A stretch of 33,990 nt of DNA from Bacteroidaceae bacterium (GCA_017551845.1 JAFZKR010000091.1:1-33990), one strand, 5' to 3'. Counted from the stretch's first letter, positions 25,381 to 33,278 are shown. A program made the numbers and translations. The notes: generated by a model from the sequence alone, not told the origin.

Positions 25381-25935
25381 TTACCACTCGATACCCAATC
25401 TGAGTCCTACACACGACAGATTGATTCTAGTAGTGGTTGATAGCTCTCTTTCTGTAATATAATCCCAAGAGTATTCAGTCTTGTCATACGGGGCATAGTA
25501 CGATGCGCATGCCTGAATGGAGAATGCGAAATCCCTGTCCGATGCAAATCTCAAGCCTAATGACAAATCACCGTATGGTTTGGCACCCTCATTGAAAAAA
25601 GAACCCATACGCATCTGTATCGTCGGGGAGATTCTCGTACGAGGATTGAAAATATATTTCGCCGATGCAAAAACAGGCACAAAACCGTCATCAGGAGCCA
25701 CATGTACCCCTATACCTATACCTACGAACATATTGGACGTATAATAAAAACCATGTGTAGTAGATATGTCCATTGCTGTCCCCCCATCTTCAAGATAGAA
25801 AAGGTTGGAATACTCGATATGGCCCTGATAACCACTCGGAACACGGACAGTGCCTTTTTCGGTAACAACATATGTTTGTGCCGATACCGAAATAAAAACA
25901 GTTGCACAGAATAACAGTACAAAAAACTTTTTCAT
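25381..25935 (-). CDS. Outer-membrane beta-barrel-like protein of the cluster
   Basis: A 184-aa exported protein with a signal peptide (MKKFFVLLFCATVFISVSAQ). The rest is rich in alternating hydrophobic and polar strands (FYYTSNMFVGIGIGVHV, PTIQMRMGSFF, LSLGLRFA) and ends in LRLGIEW with a terminal aromatic residue, as expected for an outer-membrane barrel of eight or so strands. No closer family is recognised. Inside this operon it may be the outer-membrane endpoint for the RND/LolA export route. The ATG at 25935 gives the clean signal peptide; an ATG at 25962 overlapping the ketoreductase stop (ATGA) would add nine residues. Confidence 0.72.
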   Translation of the reverse strand: MKKFFVLLFCATVFISVSAQTYVVTEKGTVRVPSGYQGHIEYSNLFYLEDGGTAMDISTTHGFYYTSNMFVGIGIGVHVAPDDGFVPVFASAKYIFNPRTRISPTIQMRMGSFFNEGAKPYGDLSLGLRFASDRDFAFSIQACASYYAPYDKTEYSWDYITERELSTTTRINLSCVGLRLGIEW

Positions 25936-25958
25936 ATCAATAACATTTTGAAAAACAA

Positions 25959-26687
25959 TCATGTATAAAGCCCGCCATTGACAGATATGACCTCACCGGT
26001 TATGTATGAGGCCTCATCCGATATCAGAAAAGCCACAGTCGCGGCAACCTCTTCAGGACGACCGAAACGTCCCACCGGAATCATTTTCCTGAGCTCATCC
26101 TCCGGAAGTTCCTTTGTCATGTCTGTGGCAATGAAACCGGGAGCAACGGCATTGACTGTAATATTGCGGGCGGCAACTTCTTGAGCAAGAGCCTTTGTGG
26201 CACCTATAAGAGCTGCCTTGGCCGCAGAATAGTTCGTCTGCCCCGGAAGTCCCTTGATACCGGAAAGCGATGCCATGTTCACTATCCTGCCCCACCGCTT
26301 CGTCATCATGTTCTTGAGCAGACGACGGGTTAGATAGAAGAAACTGTTCAGATTGGTATTGAGAACGTTATTCCAATCATCGTTCTGCATAAAGACCATA
26401 AGATTGTCGCGACGTATTCCGGCATTGTTAACAAGAACGGCAATATAATCATCCTTATGGGTTTCCTGCCAGCTGTCAACCGCGGTCTCCACCTCTTCCT
26501 GTACGGAAACGTCAAATGGCAGCAATTCAGCTTGTCCGCCAGCCTCCTCAATGAGCCGTTTCGTCTCTGAGGCCGCATCGGCATTCGATTTATAATTTAT
26601 CAGGACAGGATATCCTGACTCTGCCAATCTTATGCTTACGGCACGGCCCAAACCTCTTGAGCCCCCGGTAACCAATGCGTACTTCAT
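25959..26687 (-). CDS. 3-oxoacyl-ACP reductase (FabG/ApeQ-like)
   Basis: A 242-aa short-chain dehydrogenase with the classical NADPH loop TGGSRGLG (7-14), NNAG (87-90) and the Ser140-Tyr153-Lys157 catalytic set (MASLSG, NYSAAKAAL), then GFIATDM and SVNGGLYT at the C-terminus. It reduces the 3-keto group on the growing ACP-bound chain. The cluster has no enoyl reductase, so dehydration after this step leaves the double bond in place. It is the first gene of the operon; ATG 26687 is used because it opens directly with the Rossmann strand and follows a good promoter-like sequence, while an upstream in-frame start at 26741 would add an unusual hydrophobic tail and would overlap that promoter. Confidence 0.9.
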   Translation of the reverse strand: MKYALVTGGSRGLGRAVSIRLAESGYPVLINYKSNADAASETKRLIEEAGGQAELLPFDVSVQEEVETAVDSWQETHKDDYIAVLVNNAGIRRDNLMVFMQNDDWNNVLNTNLNSFFYLTRRLLKNMMTKRWGRIVNMASLSGIKGLPGQTNYSAAKAALIGATKALAQEVAARNITVNAVAPGFIATDMTKELPEDELRKMIPVGRFGRPEEVAATVAFLISDEASYITGEVISVNGGLYT

Positions 26688-26738
26688 TCTTATTGTGTCA
26701 GATAAAACACTAATAAATATTATAACTATATTAAATTG

Positions 26739-26770
26739 CAAAATAACTCAAAAATGCCGACACGACCAAA
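26739..26770 (-). promoter_or_regulatory. Candidate promoter of the polyene operon
   Basis: On the minus strand TTTG (26767-26770), 20 bp, then TTATTTTG (26739-26746). This matches the Bacteroidetes TTTG-N19/20-TAnnTTTG consensus except for one base in the -7 box. The leader to the ketoreductase ATG would be close to 48 nt. The 180 bp between 26688 and 26867 hold nothing else that I recognise: no riboswitch-like fold and no coding region. Confidence 0.55.
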
Positions 26771-26867
26771 TAATACGGCAATTAACGCCCGATGGATGAA
26801 AAAGGAACTTGGCACCGGAATCATATTTGAAGAAAATGACTAAATTCGCAGCCGGTTTGAGAATCAA

Positions 26868-26940
<73 letters not shown>

Positions 26941-26946
26941 CAATAA

Positions 26947-26977
26947 AAAAACAGGCACCAATCAGGCGCCTGTTTTT
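26947..26977. terminator. Bidirectional rho-independent terminator
   Basis: Inverted repeat AAAAACAGGCACC / GGCGCCTGTTTTT (13-bp arms with one mismatch, 5-nt loop AATCA) with T-runs on both strands. It ends the tRNA-Thr transcript on the plus strand and the barrel gene transcript (27007-27576) on the minus strand. Confidence 0.85.
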
Positions 26978-27006
26978 ATTGATTACGAATTGTTTCGAAA
27001 TAAAGA

Positions 27007-27576
27007 TTAGAAGAGATAGCCTACAGAAACTGTGACGACATTCTTTTTCCACTCATAATTGTCCACATCTGAAATATCAAGGAGACCGAGCTTATAACCA
27101 GCCTTCAGGCGGATAACATCCTTGATATCAACCCATGCGCCACCTCCAACAAGGATGTCAAAACGCTTTTTGCTATTATCAAACAAGTCTTTGTCATCAT
27201 TCTTGGCCATAAGACCCAAATCAAAGGTCGGACCGGCAAACAGATAGAGTTTCAGATCCTGACCAAGATTGAATCCGTAGTTGAAATCAACAGGAACCAA
27301 GACATTAAACTCCTTGTATTTCACATCATTGTCTTTATTGTCTAATGATAACTCCATAGCCACGCCGGGAGCCACGTTGAAACCGCCGGCAATGTTCATG
27401 TTGTAGTCGGCACCCACCATGAAACCGCTGTAGTTGTTCTTATTAGTTTGAGAAATACCACCTATGGTGTGAGTCGTTTTCTCAGAGGTTGCCATAAAAC
27501 CAAGTTGATAACTCACCTGTGCGCTTGCAATGCCTGCTGTGAGCAAAGCAGCTGCGAATAACATGATTTTCTTCAT
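27007..27576 (-). CDS. Porin-family outer-membrane beta-barrel protein
   Basis: A 189-aa exported protein with a signal peptide ending in AGIASAQ (about residue 20). The mature part is made of amphipathic strands (YSGFMVGADYNM, FNYGFNLGQDLKLYLFAG, VVTVSVGYLF) and ends in Phe, the usual signal for outer-membrane barrel assembly. It fits the small porin-family barrels (PF13568-like) that are common and mostly uncharacterised in Bacteroidetes. It stands between the corrinoid gene and the tRNA terminator; no link to either system is evident. Confidence 0.82.
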   Translation of the reverse strand: MKKIMLFAAALLTAGIASAQVSYQLGFMATSEKTTHTIGGISQTNKNNYSGFMVGADYNMNIAGGFNVAPGVAMELSLDNKDNDVKYKEFNVLVPVDFNYGFNLGQDLKLYLFAGPTFDLGLMAKNDDKDLFDNSKKRFDILVGGGAWVDIKDVIRLKAGYKLGLLDISDVDNYEWKKNVVTVSVGYLF

Positions 27577-27627
27577 AATGTGTAGAAATTTAAGTTATTG
27601 AAAGTGTATTAATAAAGTTTATCCTGT

Positions 27628-28266
27628 TCATGATGCTTTGCCGAGCAGTTTCTTGGCCACAATAACGGCCTCGTTGGCATCGGCAGTATAAACATCGGCC
27701 CCTATCTCACGGGCAAAAGCCTCATTCAACGGAGCACCTCCCACCATTATCTTGACATTGTTACGGATTCCCGCCTCTTCCACAGCCTTGATTACATCCT
27801 TCATGTAACCCATAGTAGTGGTAAGAAGGGCCGAAAGGGATAGAATGTCGGCATCATTTTCAATCACCGCCTTCACGAACTTGTCCGCATCCACATTGAT
27901 ACCCAAATTTATAACTTCAAATCCGGAACCTTCGAACATGGAGGCCACGAGATTCTTGCCTATGTCATGCAGGTCACCCTTGACAGTACCTATAACCACC
28001 TTGCCATAGTTTATTCCTGTTTCACCCTGCATCATAGGTTTGAGCAGGTCAAGACATCCTTTCATAGCGCGTGCAGACATGAGAAGATTGGGCACGAAAG
28101 CCTTTCCTTCACCAAAACGGGCCCCGATTATCTCCATCCCCTTAATAAGATATTCGCTGATTATGGTTTTAGGTTCAACGCCACTCTCCACAGCCTGCTT
28201 GGACAGAGCTACGGCACCGTTCATGTTACCGGCAACAATGGCATCGGTCAGTTCCTGAAGATCCAT
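27628..28266 (-). CDS. Corrinoid (B12-binding) protein of a methyltransferase system
   Basis: A 212-aa methyl-carrier protein of the MtaC/MtbC/MttC family. Residues 1 to about 85 are the helical B12-binding cap; the Rossmann domain follows with Asp98-Leu-His100-Asp-Ile-Gly103 (DLHDIG, His100 as lower cobalt ligand), the LSLSALLTTTM segment and VGGAPL. It shuttles methyl groups between a substrate methyltransferase and a tetrahydrofolate- or CoM-type acceptor enzyme. Two UroD-family proteins that can fill these roles are encoded next to it at 28404-30487, although a hairpin terminator separates them. It has its own promoter-like -7 box. Confidence 0.9.
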   Translation of the reverse strand: MDLQELTDAIVAGNMNGAVALSKQAVESGVEPKTIISEYLIKGMEIIGARFGEGKAFVPNLLMSARAMKGCLDLLKPMMQGETGINYGKVVIGTVKGDLHDIGKNLVASMFEGSGFEVINLGINVDADKFVKAVIENDADILSLSALLTTTMGYMKDVIKAVEEAGIRNNVKIMVGGAPLNEAFAREIGADVYTADANEAVIVAKKLLGKAS

Positions 28267-28295
28267 TTGAAGCTAATTCTTCGTAATTGCAATGG

Positions 28296-28303
28296 CAAAG
28301 ATA
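28296..28303 (-). promoter_or_regulatory. Candidate -7 element of the corrinoid protein gene
   Basis: TATCTTTG on the minus strand, a perfect TAnnTTTG, gives a leader of about 26 nt to the ATG at 28266. No clear TTTG at the -33 position is found; the region there is A/T-rich. The location just after the terminator at 28360-28403 supports a separate transcript. Confidence 0.45.
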
Positions 28304-28359
28304 GTAATTTTGAATAAAAATATGATAAAAACAAAAAAAACATTAATGGTAATGACAGG

Positions 28360-28403
28360 AAACAATAATCCCCCGCATCCGAAAATGCGGGGGATTGTTG
28401 TTT
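28360..28403 (-). terminator. Strong hairpin terminator after the UroD gene pair
   Basis: Inverted repeat of 19 bp: AAACAATAATCCCCCGCAT (28360-28378) pairs with 28385-28403, allowing G-U, around loop CCGAAA. It begins directly after the stop codon of the UroD-family gene at 28404. The T-run on the minus strand is short (TGTTT), but the GC core is strong. It separates the GH67/UroD operon from the corrinoid gene. Confidence 0.8.
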
Positions 28404-29465
28404 TCAGAGAGTGGAATTATAATCCTTGACAGCCTGAATCATGGCGTCGATGTTCGGCTTGACCGCTCCCATAGGCATACCTCCTCCTGTACTGAGCAGA
28501 AGGCCGTGATGGCTGCCGTTGGCTGCCACATAGCTTTCAATCACCTGCTTTGTAGTATCATATACTGTCTTGGGATCGCTTTGTGCAAGCAGCATAGGCG
28601 GAACGTTTCCCATGAATACCACCTTGTCGCCAGCCAGCTTGCGGGACTCACCTATCTCCTGCATGTGAGTGAAGTTGAAAACATCAACCCCCATCTCAGT
28701 CAAATGTGAATAGCAGCTGTTTGATGTAAAGTCATTATGGAAATAGTGACGCACTTCAGGGAATGCACTGAACACCTGTTTCATGTAAGGCATGCAGAGA
28801 GTCTCAAAATCTTCAGGGCTGAAATAGCCGCATACATCATCAAGCACCATTATAGCCTTGGCCGTCTTGACGTTCTCAAGCTGAGCCTCAAGCCAACGCT
28901 TTACGCACTCCACAGTCTTGCTGAGCAGCTTATCAGCAGCATCAGGATTGATCATCATGAGCATAAGAAGCTGGGTCACGGTAAACATGTGTGACGCAAC
29001 GGTGAACGGTCCTCGAGCACATACCATATACACTTCCTCGCCGTCCTGCTCCATCAGCGGCTGGTAATAACGCTGCTGGTTCAGAATGAGCGGCATGAAA
29101 CCGTCAACTTTCGGGTCCGGAATCTGAATGTTGCCGAATATCTCCTCTGCCTTGTCCAGATCTTCAGTAAGCGGATGCATGTGCGGCAGATTGTCATCGA
29201 AGAAACATGTGGGACAACCGAATCCCGTAGGTTCGGCAGCCATTCCGTACTCCACCCACCAACTCGGCACAAAAATCGCATCGGGAAAGTCCTTGCGTAT
29301 CTTGCGGTTGTCATTGATGAAAACCTCATTACGTGCATAGTAGTCCACGAAAGTGTGGCCGCAATAGCCTGGAATCCACGGACTGTCCGCAATAAGCGCC
29401 ACATGGATCCTGTCATTCTTGTGCTGGATTGTCTCTTCCAGTTTCTGAATCTGTTCTTGTGTCAT
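28404..29465 (-). CDS. UroD-family methyltransferase-like protein without the Zn thiolates
   Basis: A 353-aa uroporphyrinogen decarboxylase-superfamily protein, similar in plan to corrinoid methyltransferases rather than to true HemE. The position where MtaA/MtbA have the zinc motif HxC reads FHNDF (His243-Asn-Asp), and the C-terminal Cys is replaced by Gly in LSTGGGMPM. This suggests a different substrate or metal site, as in the substrate-binding (MT-I) O-demethylase members of the superfamily. It ends the operon that begins with YigZ and GH67, 32 bp after the MtaA-like gene. Function as the substrate:corrinoid methyltransferase is inference. Confidence 0.75.
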   Translation of the reverse strand: MTQEQIQKLEETIQHKNDRIHVALIADSPWIPGYCGHTFVDYYARNEVFINDNRKIRKDFPDAIFVPSWWVEYGMAAEPTGFGCPTCFFDDNLPHMHPLTEDLDKAEEIFGNIQIPDPKVDGFMPLILNQQRYYQPLMEQDGEEVYMVCARGPFTVASHMFTVTQLLMLMMINPDAADKLLSKTVECVKRWLEAQLENVKTAKAIMVLDDVCGYFSPEDFETLCMPYMKQVFSAFPEVRHYFHNDFTSNSCYSHLTEMGVDVFNFTHMQEIGESRKLAGDKVVFMGNVPPMLLAQSDPKTVYDTTKQVIESYVAANGSHHGLLLSTGGGMPMGAVKPNIDAMIQAVKDYNSTL

Positions 29466-29497
29466 TGTTTGTATGTTTTTTATTGTTTAAACTTGTA

Positions 29498-30487
29498 TTA
29501 CACAGCAGCATCAAAGAAGGCCGCAATATTTTCCTCCGGTGCGTAAGGTGGGACATCACAGCCTGTTGAGAGCACGAAATTGTTATGACCGGCCGCCAGA
29601 GCCTTCAATTTCTCGACCGCTTCATGTACCTGCTTCGGCGTACCCATTTTCATTATTCCTACAGGATCCACATTGCCCATCACGGCAATATCCGCAGGAA
29701 CCTGTGACAACACGCCGGCCAAATCAATAGCATTGCCGAAATGAAGTGCAGCAGCTCCGGTGGCTATCATTGATTCCGTGCACTGTCCCTGATTTCCGCA
29801 ATTGTGCAGGATCACTGCGAATCTGTCATCCTGGACAGCATCTACAATCTCTTTTACGTAAGCCGATGAATACTGCATGCAATCCGTATCCGACAGCAAC
29901 CCTGCGGCAGGTTCCGCCATCACTACACCGGATGCACCAGCATCCTTGATAGCCTTTACATACCCAAGCAGGAATGCGGAGCACTTGCGGAGCAAGGCAT
30001 GTGCCGTATCAGGTTCAATATACATGGCCATCATCAGTTCAGTCATGTCATACAGACGTCCTGCAAGTGAAAACGGACCTATGCAACCTCCGAAAAGCGG
30101 CACTTCCAATCTGGAAGCCGACAACCGCACAGCTTTAAGATATTCCGGTAAACGGCCTTTGTCAAGCGAAGGAATCACAAGGGCTCCCACATCCTGAGCC
30201 GAAGAGAGCAACCGTCCGGTAACGGTAGGCACAGAATTATCCTCGAACACTATCTCCGCACCGAAAGCCTGAGCTTCAACCGAAAGGTCCATTATTGTGG
30301 TTGATGCAGCCGACTGCGGATAAGCCTTGCGGAGAGCAAAAACGGCATCACTGTGTACCTGTCCGTCTGTAACGGCATCAATAACTTTACGCCCTATAAG
30401 CTCAATTCCCGGATGAGTCATAATAGGCATCACCGGCAACCGGCTGTTTCTGAATAATCCGGAAACTACAGCATTCATATTCTGCAT
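29498..30487 (-). CDS. MtaA/MtbA-like methylcobamide methyltransferase (UroD family)
   Basis: A 329-aa UroD-superfamily protein with the full zinc-binding pattern of MtaA/MtbA enzymes: His228-x-Cys230 (LHNCGNQ) and Cys310 (LSTGCDVPP). These enzymes pass a methyl group between a methyl-corrinoid protein and a thiol. Bacteroidales do not make coenzyme M as far as known, so the natural thiol acceptor is open; homocysteine or another cofactor is possible. The gene lies 15 bp after the GH67 alpha-glucuronidase and 32 bp before the second UroD gene. The corrinoid protein at 27628-28266 is the likely partner. Confidence 0.85.
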   Translation of the reverse strand: MQNMNAVVSGLFRNSRLPVMPIMTHPGIELIGRKVIDAVTDGQVHSDAVFALRKAYPQSAASTTIMDLSVEAQAFGAEIVFEDNSVPTVTGRLLSSAQDVGALVIPSLDKGRLPEYLKAVRLSASRLEVPLFGGCIGPFSLAGRLYDMTELMMAMYIEPDTAHALLRKCSAFLLGYVKAIKDAGASGVVMAEPAAGLLSDTDCMQYSSAYVKEIVDAVQDDRFAVILHNCGNQGQCTESMIATGAAALHFGNAIDLAGVLSQVPADIAVMGNVDPVGIMKMGTPKQVHEAVEKLKALAAGHNNFVLSTGCDVPPYAPEENIAAFFDAAV

Positions 30488-30502
30488 TAATTCATTGGCC
30501 AG

Positions 30503-32599
30503 TTATTCCAAAACATATTCCGGTAGTTTGTCAAGTGCAGGAGTTTCATAGTTGGAGATTCGGAGACGGAAGCTGCGCAGTTCATCCAAGGTATGCTGCG
30601 GCTGAGTGCAGTCGGCAGGAATCTCCATCTTGGAGAACTGCTGGAAATAGAGCATCAGGGCATCACGCCACCAGATGGCATCTTTGGCCTGACGTACAAG
30701 TTTGTCATGCACCTGACTGTAACGGTACGGGTCAACAAATTTCTCCACGCTCTCCCATGTGCTTATAAAACCGCGGGCCTGATCAATACCATCCTGGTAA
30801 GTGTAGCACAGCTCATTCCACAAAGTGCGACCGCTCTTCATCTTATAATCCCAAGGCAAGTGATGGAACCACAGAATCAGATTCTCAGGACATGTCTCCA
30901 CATTGTCATATAATGATTTGAGCGGCTCATGATACTGCGATACTGCATCGGTTCCTGTCTTTGAGGTACGGTCAAACCCCACCCCGTCGGCAGCTGCCTT
31001 GTGATAGTACATGGGAGACCAGTCCGGACGCGACGAACCCTCCCATGGGCCGGGACCGTAGTGTCCTGCACCGCCAAAGCAATGATGCAGACCAAGAGGC
31101 ATCTCATAGCTTACAGCAGCCTCATGCGAGGCAAGCATCATCTTGCTCACCGGTTCCAGGAACTTCTTGTCGGAGGTGAAAGTCTGTTTTAACCATTCGT
31201 CAATAATCTGCTCTGAACTTAAATCCGGATTCCATGCCATACGTCCGAATGCATACCAGTTAGCCTGTGCCAGCTGGTGTCCGCACCAGTTCACGCTGTC
31301 GCCAATGTTGGTCACACCTGCTATTGCACCCATGGAAGTGTTGCCATGAACCTTGCCCATAGTCTCAGCTGCCACAGTGCAGCCCTTACCATTCTGATAC
31401 GTATCTGAGTCCAGACACTCCTTCCACATGGGGTGAAGATATACCATGTGGTTGCTGTGGCCCATATATTCCTGAGTGATCTGCATCTCGGCCATCACAT
31501 TCGTGTGTTCCATCTGTCCGAACAACGGGCTGAAAGGTTCACGCGGCTGGAAATCAACCGGTCCGTTCTTGATCTGGATGATCACGTTGTCACGGAACTG
31601 TCCATCCAGCGGCTTGAACTCCTCCACAGCCTGCTTGGCGCGGTCTGGCGATGTGGGCGCATAGACGAAAGCCCTCCACATGACTATTCCACCAAAGGGT
31701 TTCAGTGCATCGGCAATCATATTTGCTCCATCGGCATGGGTGCGTCCGTAGTCCTGAGGACCTGACTGACCTTCGGAATTGGCCTTTACCAGGAATCCTC
31801 CGAAGTCCGGGATGATACTGTATATCTCGGCCACCTTGTCATTCCACCACTTTATGACATCCTTGTCAAGAGGATCACTGGTATTGAGGTTAGCCAGATG
31901 CTTGGGAGCTGCAAAGTTCAGCGACAGATACACCTTGATATTATATGGACGGAATATATCGGCAAGTACCTTCACCTTTTCCAGGTACTCACGTGTAAGC
32001 ATGCGTGCATCGGCATTCACATTGTTTAGCACCGTTCCGTTTATACCTATCGATGCGTTCGCTCGAGCGTACTCCTCGTACTCGGGACGTATCTGACCCG
32101 GAAGTTCATTCCATTTCCAGAGTGAGCGCCCGGCGAATCCGCGCTCAACGGTACCGTTAGGGTTGTCCCAATGGTTGAGTATGCGATATTTGAAAGCAGG
32201 AATCTCAGTTTTCAGGAATCTGTCCTCAATGCGTTCTCCGCAATCAGCCATCCTCCTGAGGTAGAAAACGGCATACAGCCTTGCCGCATCAGTATTGGCA
32301 GTCACTGAGACATGCCTGCCTATGCAGTTGATGCTGAATCCTTCATCACCGAGGGCGTTATTATATACTCCGCTTGCATCAACCCCTATATCACTTACTC
32401 CAAGCGCATCCTTGTCAATGAGTTCCAGTTCCCTCTGCCAGACTGCCTTCTGGGCAGATGCATTACTTGTCACGGTAATGTCACCCAACCACAGATCGTG
32501 GCCGCTCTTGTTCTCTGGTCTTGACTGACCGTTGCAGGACTGCACTCCCAAGACTGCCAACGTCAGGAAGAGTCCAAGAATAATTCTCTTCATTTTCAT
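30503..32599 (-). CDS. GH67 alpha-glucuronidase, exported
   Basis: A 698-aa glycoside hydrolase family 67 enzyme, the expected length. It has a signal sequence with a likely lipobox (VQSC, Cys22). The catalytic residues can be placed: acid Glu276 (KANSEGQ), and the carboxylate pair Asp349 (KNGPVDFQP) and Glu377 (QITQEYMG), 28 residues apart as in the characterised bacterial enzymes. It removes (4-O-methyl)glucuronic acid from the non-reducing end of xylo-oligosaccharides. It is separated by a single base from YigZ and by 15 bp from the MtaA-like gene, so all are probably co-transcribed. No SusC/SusD pair or other xylanase is in the window. Confidence 0.93.
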   Translation of the reverse strand: MKMKRIILGLFLTLAVLGVQSCNGQSRPENKSGHDLWLGDITVTSNASAQKAVWQRELELIDKDALGVSDIGVDASGVYNNALGDEGFSINCIGRHVSVTANTDAARLYAVFYLRRMADCGERIEDRFLKTEIPAFKYRILNHWDNPNGTVERGFAGRSLWKWNELPGQIRPEYEEYARANASIGINGTVLNNVNADARMLTREYLEKVKVLADIFRPYNIKVYLSLNFAAPKHLANLNTSDPLDKDVIKWWNDKVAEIYSIIPDFGGFLVKANSEGQSGPQDYGRTHADGANMIADALKPFGGIVMWRAFVYAPTSPDRAKQAVEEFKPLDGQFRDNVIIQIKNGPVDFQPREPFSPLFGQMEHTNVMAEMQITQEYMGHSNHMVYLHPMWKECLDSDTYQNGKGCTVAAETMGKVHGNTSMGAIAGVTNIGDSVNWCGHQLAQANWYAFGRMAWNPDLSSEQIIDEWLKQTFTSDKKFLEPVSKMMLASHEAAVSYEMPLGLHHCFGGAGHYGPGPWEGSSRPDWSPMYYHKAAADGVGFDRTSKTGTDAVSQYHEPLKSLYDNVETCPENLILWFHHLPWDYKMKSGRTLWNELCYTYQDGIDQARGFISTWESVEKFVDPYRYSQVHDKLVRQAKDAIWWRDALMLYFQQFSKMEIPADCTQPQHTLDELRSFRLRISNYETPALDKLPEYVLE

Positions 32600-32600
32600 A

Positions 32601-33248
32601 TTAACCTTTTTTACATGAAACCTCTTTTACAGCTTGTGTTTCAGCCACGGAATCAAGCCGGGATACCAGTTCGTCAGCCACTGAAAGCCGGGCCCGCAGC
32701 ACTGTCTTGCAATCAAATGAACACTCTTCACCTTCTACACTGAACGTACCGTAGTCCTGCTCCACAATCCTGACATCCATCTCCTTGACCGCCTTCATGA
32801 CCACGTTTGTCATGTTGTAAGTGAACAGAACCGTCACGTCACGTTCCACGTACGCAGTCACCACCTGAGCCTTCTCTATTACCAGTGCGGCAGCCGTCCT
32901 GTACGCCTCCGTGAGTCCCGACGTTCCTAACTTGACTCCTCCGAAATAACGGACTACAGCTATCAACACATCAGTCAGCCCAGCACTGTTTATCTGTCCC
33001 AGAATGGGCTTTCCCGCTGTGCCTGACGGTTCTCCGTTGTCATTGGCCCGCCAGTCGTTACGTTCCGCCCCGAGCATGTAGGCGTAGCATACATGGCGGG
33101 CGTCATAAAACTCTTTCTGAAGGACAGTAAGCTTTTCCTTAACCTGCTCAGAATCTGTCACATGCCAGATGAACGAGATGAAACGGCTACGCTGTTCCAC
33201 GAACTGCGTCTGCGCCTCACCTGTCACCGTCAAAAAGGAGTCTGTCAT
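32601..33248 (-). CDS. yigZ: YigZ/IMPACT-family protein
   Basis: A 215-aa member of the UPF0029/IMPACT family. The N-terminal domain has the signature region DARHVCYAYMLG, DNGEPSGTAGKPIL and VVRYFGGVKLGTSGL, followed by a smaller ferredoxin-like C-terminal domain. The biochemical role is unsettled; the IMPACT domain relates to translation control in eukaryotes. It appears to be the first gene of the operon with GH67, probably only by position rather than function. Confidence 0.88.
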   Translation of the reverse strand: MTDSFLTVTGEAQTQFVEQRSRFISFIWHVTDSEQVKEKLTVLQKEFYDARHVCYAYMLGAERNDWRANDNGEPSGTAGKPILGQINSAGLTDVLIAVVRYFGGVKLGTSGLTEAYRTAAALVIEKAQVVTAYVERDVTVLFTYNMTNVVMKAVKEMDVRIVEQDYGTFSVEGEECSFDCKTVLRARLSVADELVSRLDSVAETQAVKEVSCKKG

Positions 33249-33270
33249 CTGTCACTTTATTCCAAAAGTC

Positions 33271-33278
33271 CAAAGTTA
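33271..33278 (-). promoter_or_regulatory. Candidate -7 element of the YigZ/GH67/UroD operon
   Basis: TAACTTTG on the minus strand, a perfect TAnnTTTG, with about 19 nt of leader to the ATG at 33248. No TTTG is seen at the expected -33 distance. The divergent spacer (33249-33388) carries only this and the element at 33363-33370. Confidence 0.45.

Noticed and set aside
1471..26687. Dialkylresorcinol (DarA/DarB) or true flexirubin cluster
   Set aside because: No FabH-like DarB or DarA-type aromatase/cyclase is present; all KS are of FabF type.
26809..26829. TTGGCAC...ATATTTG upstream of tRNA-Thr, resembling a sigma-54 site
   Set aside because: The GG-to-GC spacing and the TTGC half do not fit; no reason for sigma-54 control of a tRNA gene.
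27585..27592. TAAATTTC box before the barrel gene at 27007-27576
   Set aside because: It lacks the final G, has no good -33 element, and would leave a leader of about five bases.
28404..30487. True uroporphyrinogen decarboxylase (HemE) for heme synthesis
   Set aside because: The proteins sit beside a corrinoid carrier, and one carries the MtaA-type zinc motif; no other heme genes are near.
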